Source: Mycolicibacterium setense
Lineage (GTDB): Bacteria > Actinomycetota > Actinomycetes > Mycobacteriales > Mycobacteriaceae
Direction: 5' to 3'
Assembly: GCF_000805385.1 (NCBI RefSeq)
Contig: NZ_JTJW01000006.1
Span: 310,001-374,000 of the forward strand
DNA: 64,000 bases
Program-made: the position numbers and the translations under genes
Shown: one piece after another, positions 16,983-27,540 of the stretch
Layout of the letters: each line of letters starts with the position of its first letter
Numbering within the stretch: the stretch's first letter is position 1
Notes under the pieces: generated by a model
Told to the model about the DNA's origin: nothing
Seen by the model: the letters and a program-made list of their open reading frames with translations, nothing else
The model's database searches: none

Positions 16983-17993
16983 GTGAGCATTTTCGCAGCG
17001 GCGACCGGTATCGGTTCCTGGCCCGGCACAGAGCCCCGCGCGGCCGCAGAGGTCGTGGTCGGTGAACTGCACACCCTGTCGCACCTCGTGGAGCTTCCTG
17101 CACGCGGAATCGGCGCCGATCTGATCGGGCGGGCCGGGGCGCTGCTGGTCGACATCGGCATCGACACCGTGCCGCGCGGGTACCGTATCGCCGGCGGTCG
17201 CAGCACTGCGCTACGGCGGGCGGTGAGCCTGCTCGGCGAGGACGTCGACGCGCTCGAAGAGGCCTGGGAGCGTGCCGGACTGCGGGGCAGTGGCCGTGCG
17301 GTCAAGGTGCAAGCTCCCGGCCCGATCACGCTGGCCGCTCACCTCGAACTGCCCAACGGGCATCGGGCCATCACCGATCGCGGTGCGCTGCGCGACCTTT
17401 CGGCCTCGCTCGCCGAGGGGCTGGCGATCCACCGCGCCGAGGTGGCCCGGCGGCTGGAGACTCCGGTCGTGGTCCAGCTCGACGAACCGTCGCTACCCGC
17501 GGCGCTCGCCGGCCGCCTTTCCGGAATCACCAGCTTCACACCGGTGCATCCGGTGGATGAGCCGTTGGCGATGAACCTGCTCGACGCGTGTGTCACGGCG
17601 GCCGGCACGGACGTCGCACTACACAGCTGCGCGCCTGACCTGCCGTGGAAGGCGTTGTTGCGCAGCGCTGTTCACGCGGTGTCGGTCGATGTGTCGACCC
17701 TGACGCCGGCTGATCTGGACGGTATCGGAGAGTTCGTCGACTCGGGACGCACCGTGCTGCTCGGCGTGGTGCCATCGACCGCTCCCCAGGACGGACCGTC
17801 AGTCGAAGAGGTCGCCCGGTCAGCAGTGACGCTGACCGACCGGCTCGGCTTCAACCGGGCAGTCCTGCGGGACCGCATCGGCATCACGCCGTCGTGTGGG
17901 TTGGCCGGCGCCACCGCGCAATGGGCGCGTACCGCGGTGGAACTCGCGCAGAAGGCGGCCGATGCTTTCGCCGAGGACCCGGACGCCATCTAG
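16983..17993 (+). CDS. MetE-like vitamin B12-independent methionine synthase family protein (Rv3015c-like)
   Basis: The 336-residue protein resembles only the C-terminal catalytic barrel of MetE (UROD/MetE-like): TGIGSWPGTEPRAAAEVVVG at the start, VQAPGPITLAAHL, VVVQLDEPSLPAALAG, and a zinc-site-like HSCAPDLPW. It is less than half the length of MetE and lacks the N-terminal domain, so it need not make methionine from methyltetrahydrofolate; a methyltransferase on another thiol is possible. The GTG at 16983 lies 10 bases after the mnmA stop. A near-duplicate GTGAGC at 16969 runs into a stop after five codons. The homologue is a conserved protein of unknown function in M. tuberculosis. Confidence 0.75.
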   Translation: MSIFAAATGIGSWPGTEPRAAAEVVVGELHTLSHLVELPARGIGADLIGRAGALLVDIGIDTVPRGYRIAGGRSTALRRAVSLLGEDVDALEEAWERAGLRGSGRAVKVQAPGPITLAAHLELPNGHRAITDRGALRDLSASLAEGLAIHRAEVARRLETPVVVQLDEPSLPAALAGRLSGITSFTPVHPVDEPLAMNLLDACVTAAGTDVALHSCAPDLPWKALLRSAVHAVSVDVSTLTPADLDGIGEFVDSGRTVLLGVVPSTAPQDGPSVEEVARSAVTLTDRLGFNRAVLRDRIGITPSCGLAGATAQWARTAVELAQKAADAFAEDPDAI

Positions 17994-17998
17994 AAAAG

Positions 17999-18014
17999 GC
18001 AACCAAAAGGTTGC
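17999..18014. promoter_or_regulatory. Operator 1 of the SRPBCC/ArsR operon
   Basis: GCAACC-AAAA-GGTTGC is a perfect 6-bp inverted repeat. Its right arm overlaps the -35 element TTGCGC (18011-18016). A closely similar site lies 46 bp downstream. Confidence 0.7.
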
Positions 18015-18039
18015 GCATGGCTCGCTATGGACTTAGGCT
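18011..18039 (+). promoter_or_regulatory. Promoter of the SRPBCC/ArsR operon
   Basis: TTGCGC (18011-18016) and TAGGCT (18034-18039) are separated by 17 bp, a good SigA-type arrangement. Transcription should start near 18046, at the left edge of operator 2. Confidence 0.6.
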
Positions 18040-18044
18040 AAAAG

Positions 18045-18060
18045 GCAACTGAAAGGTTGC
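18045..18060. promoter_or_regulatory. Operator 2 of the SRPBCC/ArsR operon, overlapping the ribosome site
   Basis: GCAAC-TGAAAG-GTTGC repeats operator 1 with 5-bp arms. It spans the predicted transcription start and contains the ribosome-binding site GAAAGG (18051-18056), so occupancy would block initiation. Confidence 0.7.
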
Positions 18061-18062
18061 TT

Positions 18063-18557
18063 ATGAGTACTGATCGGATCGAGAAAGAAGTCCTGCTGAA
18101 GGCGCCCCTGGACCGGGTGTGGCGGGCCATCAGCGATTCCGACGAATTCGGCCGCTGGTTCGGAGTCCGGTTCGACGGGCCGTTCGTCGCCGGGAGATCG
18201 GTCAACGGAGTGATCACGCCGACCGAGGTCGACGACGAGGTCGCGGCCATGCAGGAGCCCTACGCCGGTGAAGCCGACGCCTGGCACATCGTGGCGGTCG
18301 AGCCGCCGCATCGGTTGGCCTTCCGCTGGCATCCGTTCGCCGTCGAACCCGGCTCCCGCGAACCGGAGGCGCCAACCACGCTCGTCGAGTTCATCCTGGC
18401 CGAGGCTGACGGCGGGGTGCTGCTCCGGATCGTCGAATCCGGGTTCGATGCGATTCCCGCGGCGCGGCGGAAGTCGGCGTTCGACGCCAACAGCGAGGGT
18501 TGGGCCCACCAGGCTGAGATGGTGCGCAAGTACCTCGCGCTCGGCGAGCCGGTGTGA
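18063..18557 (+). CDS. SRPBCC (AHSA1/START-like) ligand-binding protein
   Basis: The 164-residue protein has the AHSA1-type SRPBCC pattern: IEKEVLLKAPLDRVWRAISD at the start, FGRWFGVRFDGPF, and the terminal helix GWAHQAEMVRKYLALG. These helix-grip barrels bind hydrophobic ligands. Single-domain members are often encoded with ArsR regulators, as here, where the downstream ArsR gene overlaps by 4 bases. The partner may bind or modify the inducer; this is inference. The ATG at 18063 sits 6 bases after GAAAGG, and a TTG two codons earlier is less likely. Expression is probably autoregulated through the two palindromes upstream. Confidence 0.85.
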   Translation: MSTDRIEKEVLLKAPLDRVWRAISDSDEFGRWFGVRFDGPFVAGRSVNGVITPTEVDDEVAAMQEPYAGEADAWHIVAVEPPHRLAFRWHPFAVEPGSREPEAPTTLVEFILAEADGGVLLRIVESGFDAIPAARRKSAFDANSEGWAHQAEMVRKYLALGEPV

Positions 18558-18877
18558 GCATCACCGTCGCCGAGCGCGCACCAATTTTCGACGCGCTCGG
18601 CGATCCCAACCGGTTGCGCATCGTCACCCGGCTCTGTGAGGGTGGACCGTGCTCGACAGTGCAACTGACGCAGGTGATTCCGGTGACGCGTCAAGCCGCG
18701 ACCAAACACTTGCTGCTACTGGAGGCGGTGGGCCTGGTGACCAGCGATCGCAAGGGCCGGGAACGCATCTGGCGGATCCAGCCCGAACCACTGGTGCAGG
18801 CAAGCGACTACCTGACAGCCCTTTCACGCCGCTGGGACAATGCGATCGACCGCTTGCGGGCCTACGTCGAGGACTGA
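18554..18877 (+). CDS. ArsR-family transcriptional regulator
   Basis: The 107-residue protein is essentially one winged helix: RAPIFDALGDPNRLRIVTRL, recognition helix VTRQAATKHLLLLEAVGLV, and wing SDRKGRERIWRI. It has a single Cys (GGPCSTVQLTQ) and no ELCVCDL-type metal box, so it probably senses something other than arsenic or cadmium. The GTG start overlaps the SRPBCC stop, which implies coupled synthesis. The two inverted repeats in front of the operon (17999-18014 and 18045-18060) are the expected binding sites. Confidence 0.9.
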   Translation: MSITVAERAPIFDALGDPNRLRIVTRLCEGGPCSTVQLTQVIPVTRQAATKHLLLLEAVGLVTSDRKGRERIWRIQPEPLVQASDYLTALSRRWDNAIDRLRAYVED

Positions 18878-18911
18878 GCGGTCCTGCGCTCAGCATGACA
18901 ATAGACGACGA

Positions 18912-20486
18912 CTATCTGCTGCGGAGCTCCCGGCGCAGGATCTTGCCGGCCGACGACTTGGGGATCGCGTCGATGAACTCGACCTGGCGCACCTTCTTGT
19001 AGGGCGCGACCAGTCCGGCCACGAACGCCATCACTTCGTCGGCGCTCAACTCCGACGAAGGCTGTTTGACCACAAAGGCTTTCGGTACTTCCTCGCCGGA
19101 TTCTCTGTCCTGCACCCCGATCACCGCAGCATCGGCGATACCGGGGTGGCCGAGCAGCACGGCCTCCAGTTCGGCGGGCGGCACCTGGTAGCCCTTGTAT
19201 TTGATGAGTTCCTTCAGCCGGTCCACGACGTAGACGCAGCCGTTGGCATCGACCTGGGCCAGATCTCCGGTGTGCAGGAACCCGTCGGCGTCGATGGTCT
19301 CCTCGGTGGCCGCGTCATTGTTGAGGTAACCGGCCATCACATTGGGCCCCTTGAACCACAGTTCGCCGGTCGCGCTCAAACCCTCTGCCGGGATCTCGAT
19401 TTCATCGCCGGTGTCGGGGTCGACCAGCTTGCTGACGCTGTTGGGCACGGTCCAGCCGCACGAGTCCAGCGGCGCCACCGTGCCGCACGACGCCAGTCCA
19501 CCGTCGTGCGGAGTGATGTGGCTGACCGGACTCAATTCGCTCATGCCGTAACCCTGAGACACGGTGCAGCCCAGGCGATCTGCCACGGCGCGGCCGAGGT
19601 CGGCATCGAGCGATGCGGCGCCGGACAAGACTGCCCGCAATGAGGACAGGTCATAGGAATCGACCAGCGGATGCTTGGCCAGGGCGACGGCCACCGGCGG
19701 GGCGATGTAGACGAATGTGCACCGGTGGTTGGCGATGTTGCCCAGGAAATCGCCGAGATCGAACGACGGCATGATGACCAGTTGGGCGCGGGCGTGCAGG
19801 GCGGCATTGAGCAGCACTGTCATGCCATAGATGTGGAAGAAGGGCAGCACGGCCAGCAGTCGGTCATCGGCGGTCAGACCCTGTAGCGGTCGGATCTGTG
19901 CGACATTGGCCGTCAGATTGGCGTGGGTGAGCATGACGCCCTTGGGATTCGCCGTGGTTCCCGAGCTGTAGGGGAGGGCGGCGAGATGAGTGGCCGGATC
20001 GAAGCTCACATCCGGTGCGGGGCCCTCGGCGCCGAGGCCGTCGCCGTCGAGCACCACCACGAGATCCTCGGTGAGGCCGGCCCCTGCTGCTCCCTCGAGC
20101 GCTTGGGGCAGCAGAGCGCTGACCGTGACCAACAGGCGGGCATTCGAATCCTTGAGCTGCTTGGCGATGTCGCGGGCGGTGAACAACGCGTTGACGGTGG
20201 TGGCGGTGGCACCCGCGCGCAGGATCCCGTGAAACGCGATCGCGAAACCCGAACTGTTCGGTGACAGCAGTGCCACCACGTCGCCGACACCGATTCCGCG
20301 GGCGGCCAGGCCGCCGGCGAACGCGTCGATCCGGCTCACCAGCTCGCCATAGCTGGTCTCGGTGCCGGACTTGGCGTCCACCAAGGCGATCCGGCCGGCA
20401 TCGGCTGCCGACATGTCGGCGAACAGGTAGTCGTAGACGCTGACCGTAGGCAGATCGACGTCGGGGAATGGGCTGGCGATACTCAT
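18912..20486 (-). CDS. Acyl-CoA/4-coumarate-CoA ligase-type AMP-forming enzyme
   Basis: The 524-residue ANL-superfamily ligase has the P-loop LPYSSGTTANPKGVMLTHAN, the A5-type YGMSELSPVSH, A7 GELWFKGPNVMAGYLN, A8 DGFLHTGDLAQVDANG followed by DRLKELIKYKGYQVPPAELE, and the A10 Lys in PKSSAGKILRREL. The organisation is that of 4-coumarate-CoA ligases and FadD proteins: it activates a carboxylic acid as adenylate and transfers it to CoA. The exact acid is unknown; fatty acids or aryl-propanoids fit. It lies 12 bases after the MmcQ/YjbR gene on the same strand. It is not part of the M. tuberculosis neighbourhood as I know it. Confidence 0.88.
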   Translation of the reverse strand: MSIASPFPDVDLPTVSVYDYLFADMSAADAGRIALVDAKSGTETSYGELVSRIDAFAGGLAARGIGVGDVVALLSPNSSGFAIAFHGILRAGATATTVNALFTARDIAKQLKDSNARLLVTVSALLPQALEGAAGAGLTEDLVVVLDGDGLGAEGPAPDVSFDPATHLAALPYSSGTTANPKGVMLTHANLTANVAQIRPLQGLTADDRLLAVLPFFHIYGMTVLLNAALHARAQLVIMPSFDLGDFLGNIANHRCTFVYIAPPVAVALAKHPLVDSYDLSSLRAVLSGAASLDADLGRAVADRLGCTVSQGYGMSELSPVSHITPHDGGLASCGTVAPLDSCGWTVPNSVSKLVDPDTGDEIEIPAEGLSATGELWFKGPNVMAGYLNNDAATEETIDADGFLHTGDLAQVDANGCVYVVDRLKELIKYKGYQVPPAELEAVLLGHPGIADAAVIGVQDRESGEEVPKAFVVKQPSSELSADEVMAFVAGLVAPYKKVRQVEFIDAIPKSSAGKILRRELRSR

Positions 20487-20498
20487 GGCTGCTTCCGA

Positions 20499-20900
20499 TC
20501 AGTTCTCGTCGAGTTGTTTGATGAGCCGGCGCGAGGCGACCAGGCGGAACGAGGCGTCGACAAGTTCGCGAACCTCGCCCCAATCCACCTTCGCCGCAGT
20601 GAAGTCCAGACCAAGCCAGCCGAAGGGCCCCATGTAGGCCGGGAAGAAGAAACGGCTGTCCTGTTCGAGTGCCCGTCGGTCGCTCTCGTCGACCTTGATC
20701 AGCAGTGAATGCGGATACGGCACCATCTCGCCGCGGCCCTCGGGTTTGACGTTGCCGCCGTACATGGCGAACATCTTCGGCGCGCAGAACACCGGCCTGC
20801 CCCACGAGATCTTCTCGAACGCTTCGGGAAATCCCAGGGCAACGGTGCGGAGTTCGGCCAGGCCCAAGTCGTCGTCGCTGAACATGATCGGGTGCGGCAT
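20499..20900 (-). CDS. MmcQ/YjbR-family protein
   Basis: The 133-residue protein matches the MmcQ/YjbR fold (CyaY-like, often annotated DNA-binding): ALGFPEAFEKISWGRPVFCA, MFAMYGGNVKPEG, SLLIKVDESDRRAL and the Pro/Trp-rich FFFPAYMGPFGWLGLDF. No enzymatic activity is known for the family. The ATG at 20900 has TAATCT (20912-20907 on the minus strand) 6 bases upstream, a leaderless layout. It is the first gene of a two-gene unit with the acyl-CoA ligase and is divergent from ligA. Confidence 0.82.
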   Translation of the reverse strand: MPHPIMFSDDDLGLAELRTVALGFPEAFEKISWGRPVFCAPKMFAMYGGNVKPEGRGEMVPYPHSLLIKVDESDRRALEQDSRFFFPAYMGPFGWLGLDFTAAKVDWGEVRELVDASFRLVASRRLIKQLDEN

Positions 20901-20970
20901 CCCCTCAGATTAGTGGGACGCCCGGTACCGTCTGCGACCAGCGGCTGACTCCCGTGTCATAGCCCTGGAC

Positions 20971-23085
<2,115 letters not shown>

Positions 23086-23091
23086 GGGCAC

Positions 23092-23757
23092 TCAGCGCAG
23101 GATCGTGGCGACGATCCCGGCCAGGTAACCCAACCGGGCGACCTCCGACGGCCGGAATCCCGGACCGCCGGGACGGCCCAGCACGACGGCGGTGTTGTGA
23201 TCGCCCAAGGGCGCGGCGGCCAGTGTGGTGTCCATATCGCGCCACACCTGAGGCACCCAGTCCTCGGTGCCGTCGAGCGCGGCAGCCTGCTCGAGCGGCA
23301 ACCACGGCGCCGAGCGGGCCTGCGTCTCGGGCGCGCCGTGGCTCCCGGCGATACGTTCGACGCCGGTCGCGGTTGCCCGGACCACGACGCACCAACTGAC
23401 GCGCAGAACCCGGGGCGCCTCTTCGGCGAGGACCCGCAACCGATCGGCCTTGGCACGTGCGGCCGCGACGTGGTCGATCAACTCGAGCTCGCGGTGCGCC
23501 TCCAGCAGCCCGATGTGGGGACGGATGCTGTCGACATAGACCCCGGAGAGGTTCTCGGCGGCGGTGATCAAAGTGTCGGGCATCGAGCCCTGCGGCAGGT
23601 CGACGACCAGATCGTCGATCGCATAGCCGGTTCCGCGCTCGACGACGTCGAGCGACAGGATGTCGGCACCGACCGACCCGAGCGCCACGGCGAGCGAGCC
23701 GAGGCTGCCTGGTCGGTCCTCTAGCTGGACCCGCAGCAGATACGAAGGCACGCGCAT
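23092..23757 (-). CDS. ACT-domain protein (Rv3013-like)
   Basis: The 221-residue protein has an N-terminal ACT domain, YLLRVQLEDRPGSLGSLAVA then GADILSLDVVERG, the ligand-binding fold of amino-acid-controlled enzymes. The remaining 140 residues (a helical linker and VVLGRPGGPGFRPSEVARLG) have no recognisable catalytic motif, so it is probably a sensor or regulatory subunit. The M. tuberculosis homologue lies beside ligA in the same way. The start is ATG 23757 or the adjacent GTG 23760, with GAAGG just upstream. It is convergent with ligA and divergent from gatC. Confidence 0.82.
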   Translation of the reverse strand: MRVPSYLLRVQLEDRPGSLGSLAVALGSVGADILSLDVVERGTGYAIDDLVVDLPQGSMPDTLITAAENLSGVYVDSIRPHIGLLEAHRELELIDHVAAARAKADRLRVLAEEAPRVLRVSWCVVVRATATGVERIAGSHGAPETQARSAPWLPLEQAAALDGTEDWVPQVWRDMDTTLAAAPLGDHNTAVVLGRPGGPGFRPSEVARLGYLAGIVATILR

Positions 23758-23840
23758 CACCTTCGCACAGCGCGCAGTCCGCGGCATGCCGATAACCCGC
23801 CGGGAGTACCGCCGAGGCGAGGCCGGTTTGGTGGCTTGAC

Positions 23841-23846
23841 TAGGCT
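23841..23846 (+). promoter_or_regulatory. -10 element for gatC
   Basis: TAGGCT ends 8 bases before the GTG start of gatC, consistent with a leaderless or nearly leaderless gatCA(-pfkA) transcript. Confidence 0.45.
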
Positions 23847-23854
23847 GCTTTGTC

Positions 23855-24193
23855 GTGTCGAAGATCTCCCGAGACGAGGTAGCCCATCTGGCGCGTCTGG
23901 CGCGTCTGGCGCTGACCGACGACGAACTGGACAGTTACGCCGGCCAGCTGGATGCCATCCTCGGCCACGTCAGCCAGATTCAGTCCGTCGACGTCACCGG
24001 TGTGGAACCCACGGACAACCCCCTGGCTCGGCGGGCAGGAGCGCAGCGACCCGGGGAGGAGTCCGGGATCGTCAACGTCAGCCGGCCTGACGTCGTTCAG
24101 CCGTGCCTGACCCAGGAGGAAGCGCTGGCCGCCGCGCCGCGCGCCGAAGACGGGCGCTTCGCCGTGCCGCGAATTCTCGGAGAGGGTGAATGA
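23855..24193 (+). CDS. gatC: Asp/Glu-tRNA amidotransferase subunit C with an inserted repeat
   Basis: The 112-residue GatC starts [20 protein letters not shown], the family signature, and ends [20 protein letters not shown]. GatC is the belt subunit that holds GatA and GatB together in the GatCAB amidotransferase, which converts Glu-tRNA-Gln (and Asp-tRNA-Asn in some bacteria) to the cognate form. Residues 58-73 ([16 protein letters not shown]), between DNPL and NVSRPD, are extra relative to the roughly 99-residue M. tuberculosis GatC as I recall it. The insert begins exactly at the repeat copy at 24026, so a short mobile or duplicated sequence seems to have entered the frame without breaking the gene. 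It overlaps gatA by 4 bases. Confidence 0.93.
   Translation: MSKISRDEVAHLARLARLALTDDELDSYAGQLDAILGHVSQIQSVDVTGVEPTDNPLARRAGAQRPGEESGIVNVSRPDVVQPCLTQEEALAAAPRAEDGRFAVPRILGEGE
24026..24052. repeat. Copy B of the dispersed repeat, inside gatC
   Basis: The 27 bases starting GCTCGGCGGGCAGGAGCGCA match 1291-1317 at 26 of 27 positions. They encode GatC residues 58-66 in frame and coincide with the start of the extra segment of that protein. Confidence 0.75.
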
Positions 24194-25680
24194 CGGGCAT
24201 GAGTGAGCTGACCCGCCGCGACGCGGCGACACTGGGTGCACAGATCGCGGCCAAGGAGGTCTCCTCAACCGAGGTGACCCAGGCCCATCTGGACCAGATC
24301 GCGGAGACCGACGACCGCTTCAACGCCTTCCTGCATGTGGCGGCGGATTCCGCGCTGGCCGCGGCGGCCCGGATCGATGCCGCCGTCGCCGCCGGTGAGA
24401 CGCTGCCCTCGCCGCTGGCCGGGGTGCCGCTGGCGCTCAAGGACGTCTTCACCGCCACCGACATGCCGACGACCGCAGGGTCGAAGATCCTGGAGGGTTG
24501 GCGTGCGCCGTACGACGCGACGGTGACCACCCGGTTGCGCGCCGCAGGCATCCCGATTCTGGGCAAGACCAACATGGACGAGTTCGCCATGGGGTCGTCG
24601 ACCGAGAATTCGGCGTACGGCCCGACGCGCAACCCGTGGAACACCGAGCGGGTGCCCGGAGGTTCGGGTGGCGGTAGCGCCGCGGCGCTCGCCGCGTATC
24701 AGGCGCCGCTGGCCATCGGCACGGACACCGGCGGGTCGATCCGCCAGCCGGCCGCGCTGACTGCGACCGTCGGTGTGAAGCCGACGTACGGCACGGTGTC
24801 GCGCTACGGCCTGATCGCCTGCGCGTCCTCGCTGGATCAGGGTGGTCCCTGCGCCCGCACGGTGCTGGACACCGCGCTGCTGCACCAGGTGATCGCCGGT
24901 CATGACGCGCGTGACTCCACCTCGGTCGACGCGCCGGTGCCCGACGTGGTCGGTGCCGCCCGGGCCGGTGCGGCGGGCGATCTCAAGGGCGTGCGGGTCG
25001 GCGTCGTCAAGCAGCTGCGCGGCGAGGGCTACCAGCCCGGCGTGCTGGAATCGTTCAATGCCGCCGTCGCTCAGCTGACCGCGCTCGGTGCGGATGTCAC
25101 CGAGGTCGACTGCCCGCACTTCGACCATGCGATGGATGCCTACTACCTGATCCTGCCCTCGGAGGTGTCGAGCAACCTGGCACGCTTCGACGCGATGCGG
25201 TTCGGGCTGCGCGTCGGCGATGACGGCACGCACAGCGCCGAGGAGGTCATGGCGTTGACCCGGGCCGCCGGATTCGGCCCAGAGGTCAAGCGCCGGATCA
25301 TGATCGGCACCTACGCGTTGTCCGCCGGCTATTACGACGCCTACTACAACCAGGCGCAGAAGGTGCGGACGCTGATTGCCCGCGACCTGGAGCAGGCCTA
25401 CCAGAGCGTGGACGTGCTCGTCTCCCCGGCGACGCCGACGACGGCGTTCCGCTTGGGGGAGAAGGTCGACGATCCGCTCGCCATGTACCTGTTCGACCTG
25501 TGCACGCTGCCGCTGAACCTCGCCGGGCACTGCGGCATGTCGGTGCCGTCGGGTCTCTCACCCGACGACGGCCTGCCCGTCGGTCTGCAGATCATGGCCC
25601 CGGCCCTGGCCGACGACCGGCTGTACCGCGTCGGCGCGGCCTACGAGGCCGCCCGCGGCCCGTTGCCCAGCGCGTTGTAG
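24190..25680 (+). CDS. gatA: Asp/Glu-tRNA amidotransferase subunit A
   Basis: The 496-residue amidase-signature enzyme has the Ser-cisSer-Lys triad in place: the Lys in PLALKDVFT, and the two Ser in the segments [20 protein letters not shown] and [19 protein letters not shown]. It releases ammonia from glutamine and channels it to GatB, which amidates mischarged tRNA. The ATG at 24190 overlaps the gatC stop; a second ATG (MSELTRRD) three codons later is also possible. pfkA follows in the same direction, and gatB lies 2.4 kb further on, separated by pfkA and a MarR/SDR pair. Confidence 0.97.
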   Translation: MTGMSELTRRDAATLGAQIAAKEVSSTEVTQAHLDQIAETDDRFNAFLHVAADSALAAAARIDAAVAAGETLPSPLAGVPLALKDVFTATDMPTTAGSKILEGWRAPYDATVTTRLRAAGIPILGKTNMDEFAMGSSTENSAYGPTRNPWNTERVPGGSGGGSAAALAAYQAPLAIGTDTGGSIRQPAALTATVGVKPTYGTVSRYGLIACASSLDQGGPCARTVLDTALLHQVIAGHDARDSTSVDAPVPDVVGAARAGAAGDLKGVRVGVVKQLRGEGYQPGVLESFNAAVAQLTALGADVTEVDCPHFDHAMDAYYLILPSEVSSNLARFDAMRFGLRVGDDGTHSAEEVMALTRAAGFGPEVKRRIMIGTYALSAGYYDAYYNQAQKVRTLIARDLEQAYQSVDVLVSPATPTTAFRLGEKVDDPLAMYLFDLCTLPLNLAGHCGMSVPSGLSPDDGLPVGLQIMAPALADDRLYRVGAAYEAARGPLPSAL

Positions 25681-25735
25681 GCGGGCCCGCCCCTATCCCC
25701 GGCATGGCGGTGTCAGTCGGGGCAAGATGGTGCTC

Positions 25736-26767
25736 ATGCGCATCGGAGTTCTCACCGGCGGTGGTGACTGTCCTGGCCTGAACGCGGTGATCCGGGCGGT
25801 GGTGCGTACCTGCGACCAACGGTACGGCTCGTCGGTGGTCGGATTTCTCGACGGCTGGCGAGGTTTGTTGGAGGATCGCCGAATCCAACTGGCCAACGAC
25901 GATCGCAATGATCGCCTGCTGGCCAAGGGCGGCACCATATTGGGCACCGCGCGGGTCAATCCGGACAAGTTGCGGGCGGGTCTGGACCAGATCAAGCAGA
26001 CCCTCGAGGACAACGGGATCGACGTGTTGATCCCGATCGGCGGCGAGGGCACGTTGACCGCCGCGCACTGGTTGTCCGAGGAGAATGTCCCGGTGGTCGG
26101 GGTGCCGAAGACCATCGACAACGACATCGATTGCACTGACGTGACTTTCGGCCACGACACGGCACTGCAAGTGGCGACGGAGGCCATCGACCGGTTGCAC
26201 AGCACGGCCGAATCGCATCAGCGCGTCATGCTGGTCGAGGTGATGGGCCGGCATGCCGGCTGGATCGCGCTGAACGCCGGGCTGGCCTCGGGTGCGCACA
26301 TGACGCTGATCCCCGAGCAGCCGTTCGATGTCGAGGAAGTCTGCCGCTTGGTCAAGAAGCGGTTCCAGCACGGGTCCTCGCACTTCATCTGCGTGGTGGC
26401 CGAGGGCGCGAAACCCGCCGAGGGCACCATGCAACTGCGCCAGGGCGGCATGGACGAGTTCGGCCACGAGAGATTCACCGGCGTGGCGCAGCAATTGGCG
26501 CTCGAGGTGGAGAAGCGGATCAAGAAGGACGTCCGGGTCACGGTGCTCGGTCACGTCCAGCGCGGCGGAACGCCGACGGCCTACGACCGGGTGCTGGCCA
26601 CCCGGTTCGGCGTGAATGCCGCTGACGCCGCGCATGCCGGCGAGTTCGGGATGATGGTGGCGTTGCAGGGGCAGGACATCGGCCGGGTATCCCTGGCCGA
26701 TGCAACGCGCCACCTCAAACTGGTACCGCAGTCCCGTTACGACGACGCCGCCGAGTTCTTCGGCTGA
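25736..26767 (+). CDS. pfkA: 6-phosphofructokinase
   Basis: The 343-residue group III-type phosphofructokinase starts [20 protein letters not shown] (substrate-binding Gly-rich loop) and has [34 protein letters not shown] with the catalytic Asp, [20 protein letters not shown] and [21 protein letters not shown]. It phosphorylates fructose-6-phosphate in the committed glycolytic step; whether ATP or PPi is used cannot be settled by eye, although the mycobacterial homologue uses ATP. The inner ATG at 25736 gives the usual length; an ATG at 25727 would add three residues. The neighbourhood with gatA and gatB is conserved in mycobacteria. Confidence 0.96.
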   Translation: MRIGVLTGGGDCPGLNAVIRAVVRTCDQRYGSSVVGFLDGWRGLLEDRRIQLANDDRNDRLLAKGGTILGTARVNPDKLRAGLDQIKQTLEDNGIDVLIPIGGEGTLTAAHWLSEENVPVVGVPKTIDNDIDCTDVTFGHDTALQVATEAIDRLHSTAESHQRVMLVEVMGRHAGWIALNAGLASGAHMTLIPEQPFDVEEVCRLVKKRFQHGSSHFICVVAEGAKPAEGTMQLRQGGMDEFGHERFTGVAQQLALEVEKRIKKDVRVTVLGHVQRGGTPTAYDRVLATRFGVNAADAAHAGEFGMMVALQGQDIGRVSLADATRHLKLVPQSRYDDAAEFFG

Positions 26768-26773
26768 GGGAAT

Positions 26774-27466
26774 TCATGCAGTCTTGAGAGCTTCGCGGCG
26801 CAGCAACTGCCACATCGACGGAGTGTCGACTGTTGTCGAAACCGTCACGGTGGCACCGGTTTCGACTGGTTCGGCCAGCTTCAACAGATAGTCGGCGAGA
26901 TCGGTGCGCGAGGTGAAAGCGCCTACCGGGTCACGCCGCCCGGCGATGTAATCGGTGACATAGGGCAGGTCGAACAGTCCGGACGGCTGCACGATGGTCC
27001 AGTCCAGCCCGCTGGCGGCCACGATGTCCTCCATCCGGCGCATGTCCGCGTAGAGCGTTTTGCCGAAGATGCGGGTGATCACGGGCTGGACCACACGCAG
27101 CGCGATGGGCATATCGGTCCGGCCGGGGTAGTCGGCGATGGCGGTGGAACTCACCACGGCAAGGCGGTCGACTCCGGTCGCGCGCATCGCGGTGACGATG
27201 TTCCCCACACCGACCGAGTACGTGTCGACGGGATCCATGGTGAACGTGACGCCCAGGGTGGACAGCACCGCGTCGGCGCCCTCGACCACGGCGCTGACCG
27301 CTGCCGCGTCGTGCACATCGGCTTCGGCCACCGTGAGCGCGGCAGCGCTGATCGGAAACTGTCCGGGGTGGCGGGTGACCGCCACGACGGTGTGCCCGGC
27401 GTCGAGGGCGCGGCGGGTGAGCAGACGTCCGGTTGCCCCGTTGGCGCCGAAGATGACGATTCGCAT
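26774..27466 (-). CDS. NAD(P)-binding NmrA/SDR-type protein controlled by MarR
   Basis: The 230-residue protein begins MRIVIFGANGATGRLLTRRA, the dinucleotide-binding loop of atypical short-chain dehydrogenases, and continues with VVAVTRHPGQFP and DWTIVQPSGLFDLPYVTDYI as in NAD(P)H-binding BLVRB/NmrA-like proteins. It may reduce a small electrophile or quinone; the substrate is not predictable. The ATG has GGGAGG 5-10 bases upstream. It is divergent from the MarR gene across a 74-bp spacer that contains overlapping palindromes, the classic layout of a regulator and its target. The pair separates pfkA from gatB, which are adjacent in M. tuberculosis. Confidence 0.78.
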   Translation of the reverse strand: MRIVIFGANGATGRLLTRRALDAGHTVVAVTRHPGQFPISAAALTVAEADVHDAAAVSAVVEGADAVLSTLGVTFTMDPVDTYSVGVGNIVTAMRATGVDRLAVVSSTAIADYPGRTDMPIALRVVQPVITRIFGKTLYADMRRMEDIVAASGLDWTIVQPSGLFDLPYVTDYIAGRRDPVGAFTSRTDLADYLLKLAEPVETGATVTVSTTVDTPSMWQLLRREALKTA

Positions 27467-27481
27467 GTGGCCTCCCAAATA

Positions 27482-27503
27482 GTCACTAATAGTGACAATC
27501 ACT
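27482..27503. promoter_or_regulatory. Overlapping palindromes, probable MarR operator
   Basis: Two inverted repeats share a half-site: GTCACT-AAT-AGTGAC (27482-27496) and AGTGA-CAA-TCACT (27491-27503). They occupy the 74-bp spacer between the divergent SDR and MarR genes, so one regulator could control both directions. Confidence 0.7.
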
Positions 27504-27527
27504 ATAAGGGACAATCATCGATGGTGC

Positions 27528-27533
27528 TAGTGT
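27528..27533 (+). promoter_or_regulatory. -10 element of the MarR gene
   Basis: TAGTGT ends 7 bases before the GTG at 27541 (leaderless layout). The operator half-sites end 24 bases upstream, near the expected -35 region. Confidence 0.45.
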
Positions 27534-27540
27534 CCGCTAC

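Noticed and set aside
14948..17329. A 793-codon open frame on the minus strand opposite the cysteine desulfurase, mnmA and MetE-like genes.
   Set aside because: It is antisense to three well-supported genes, and its translation is low-complexity Arg/Pro/Ser-rich with no domain, as expected from high-GC shadows.
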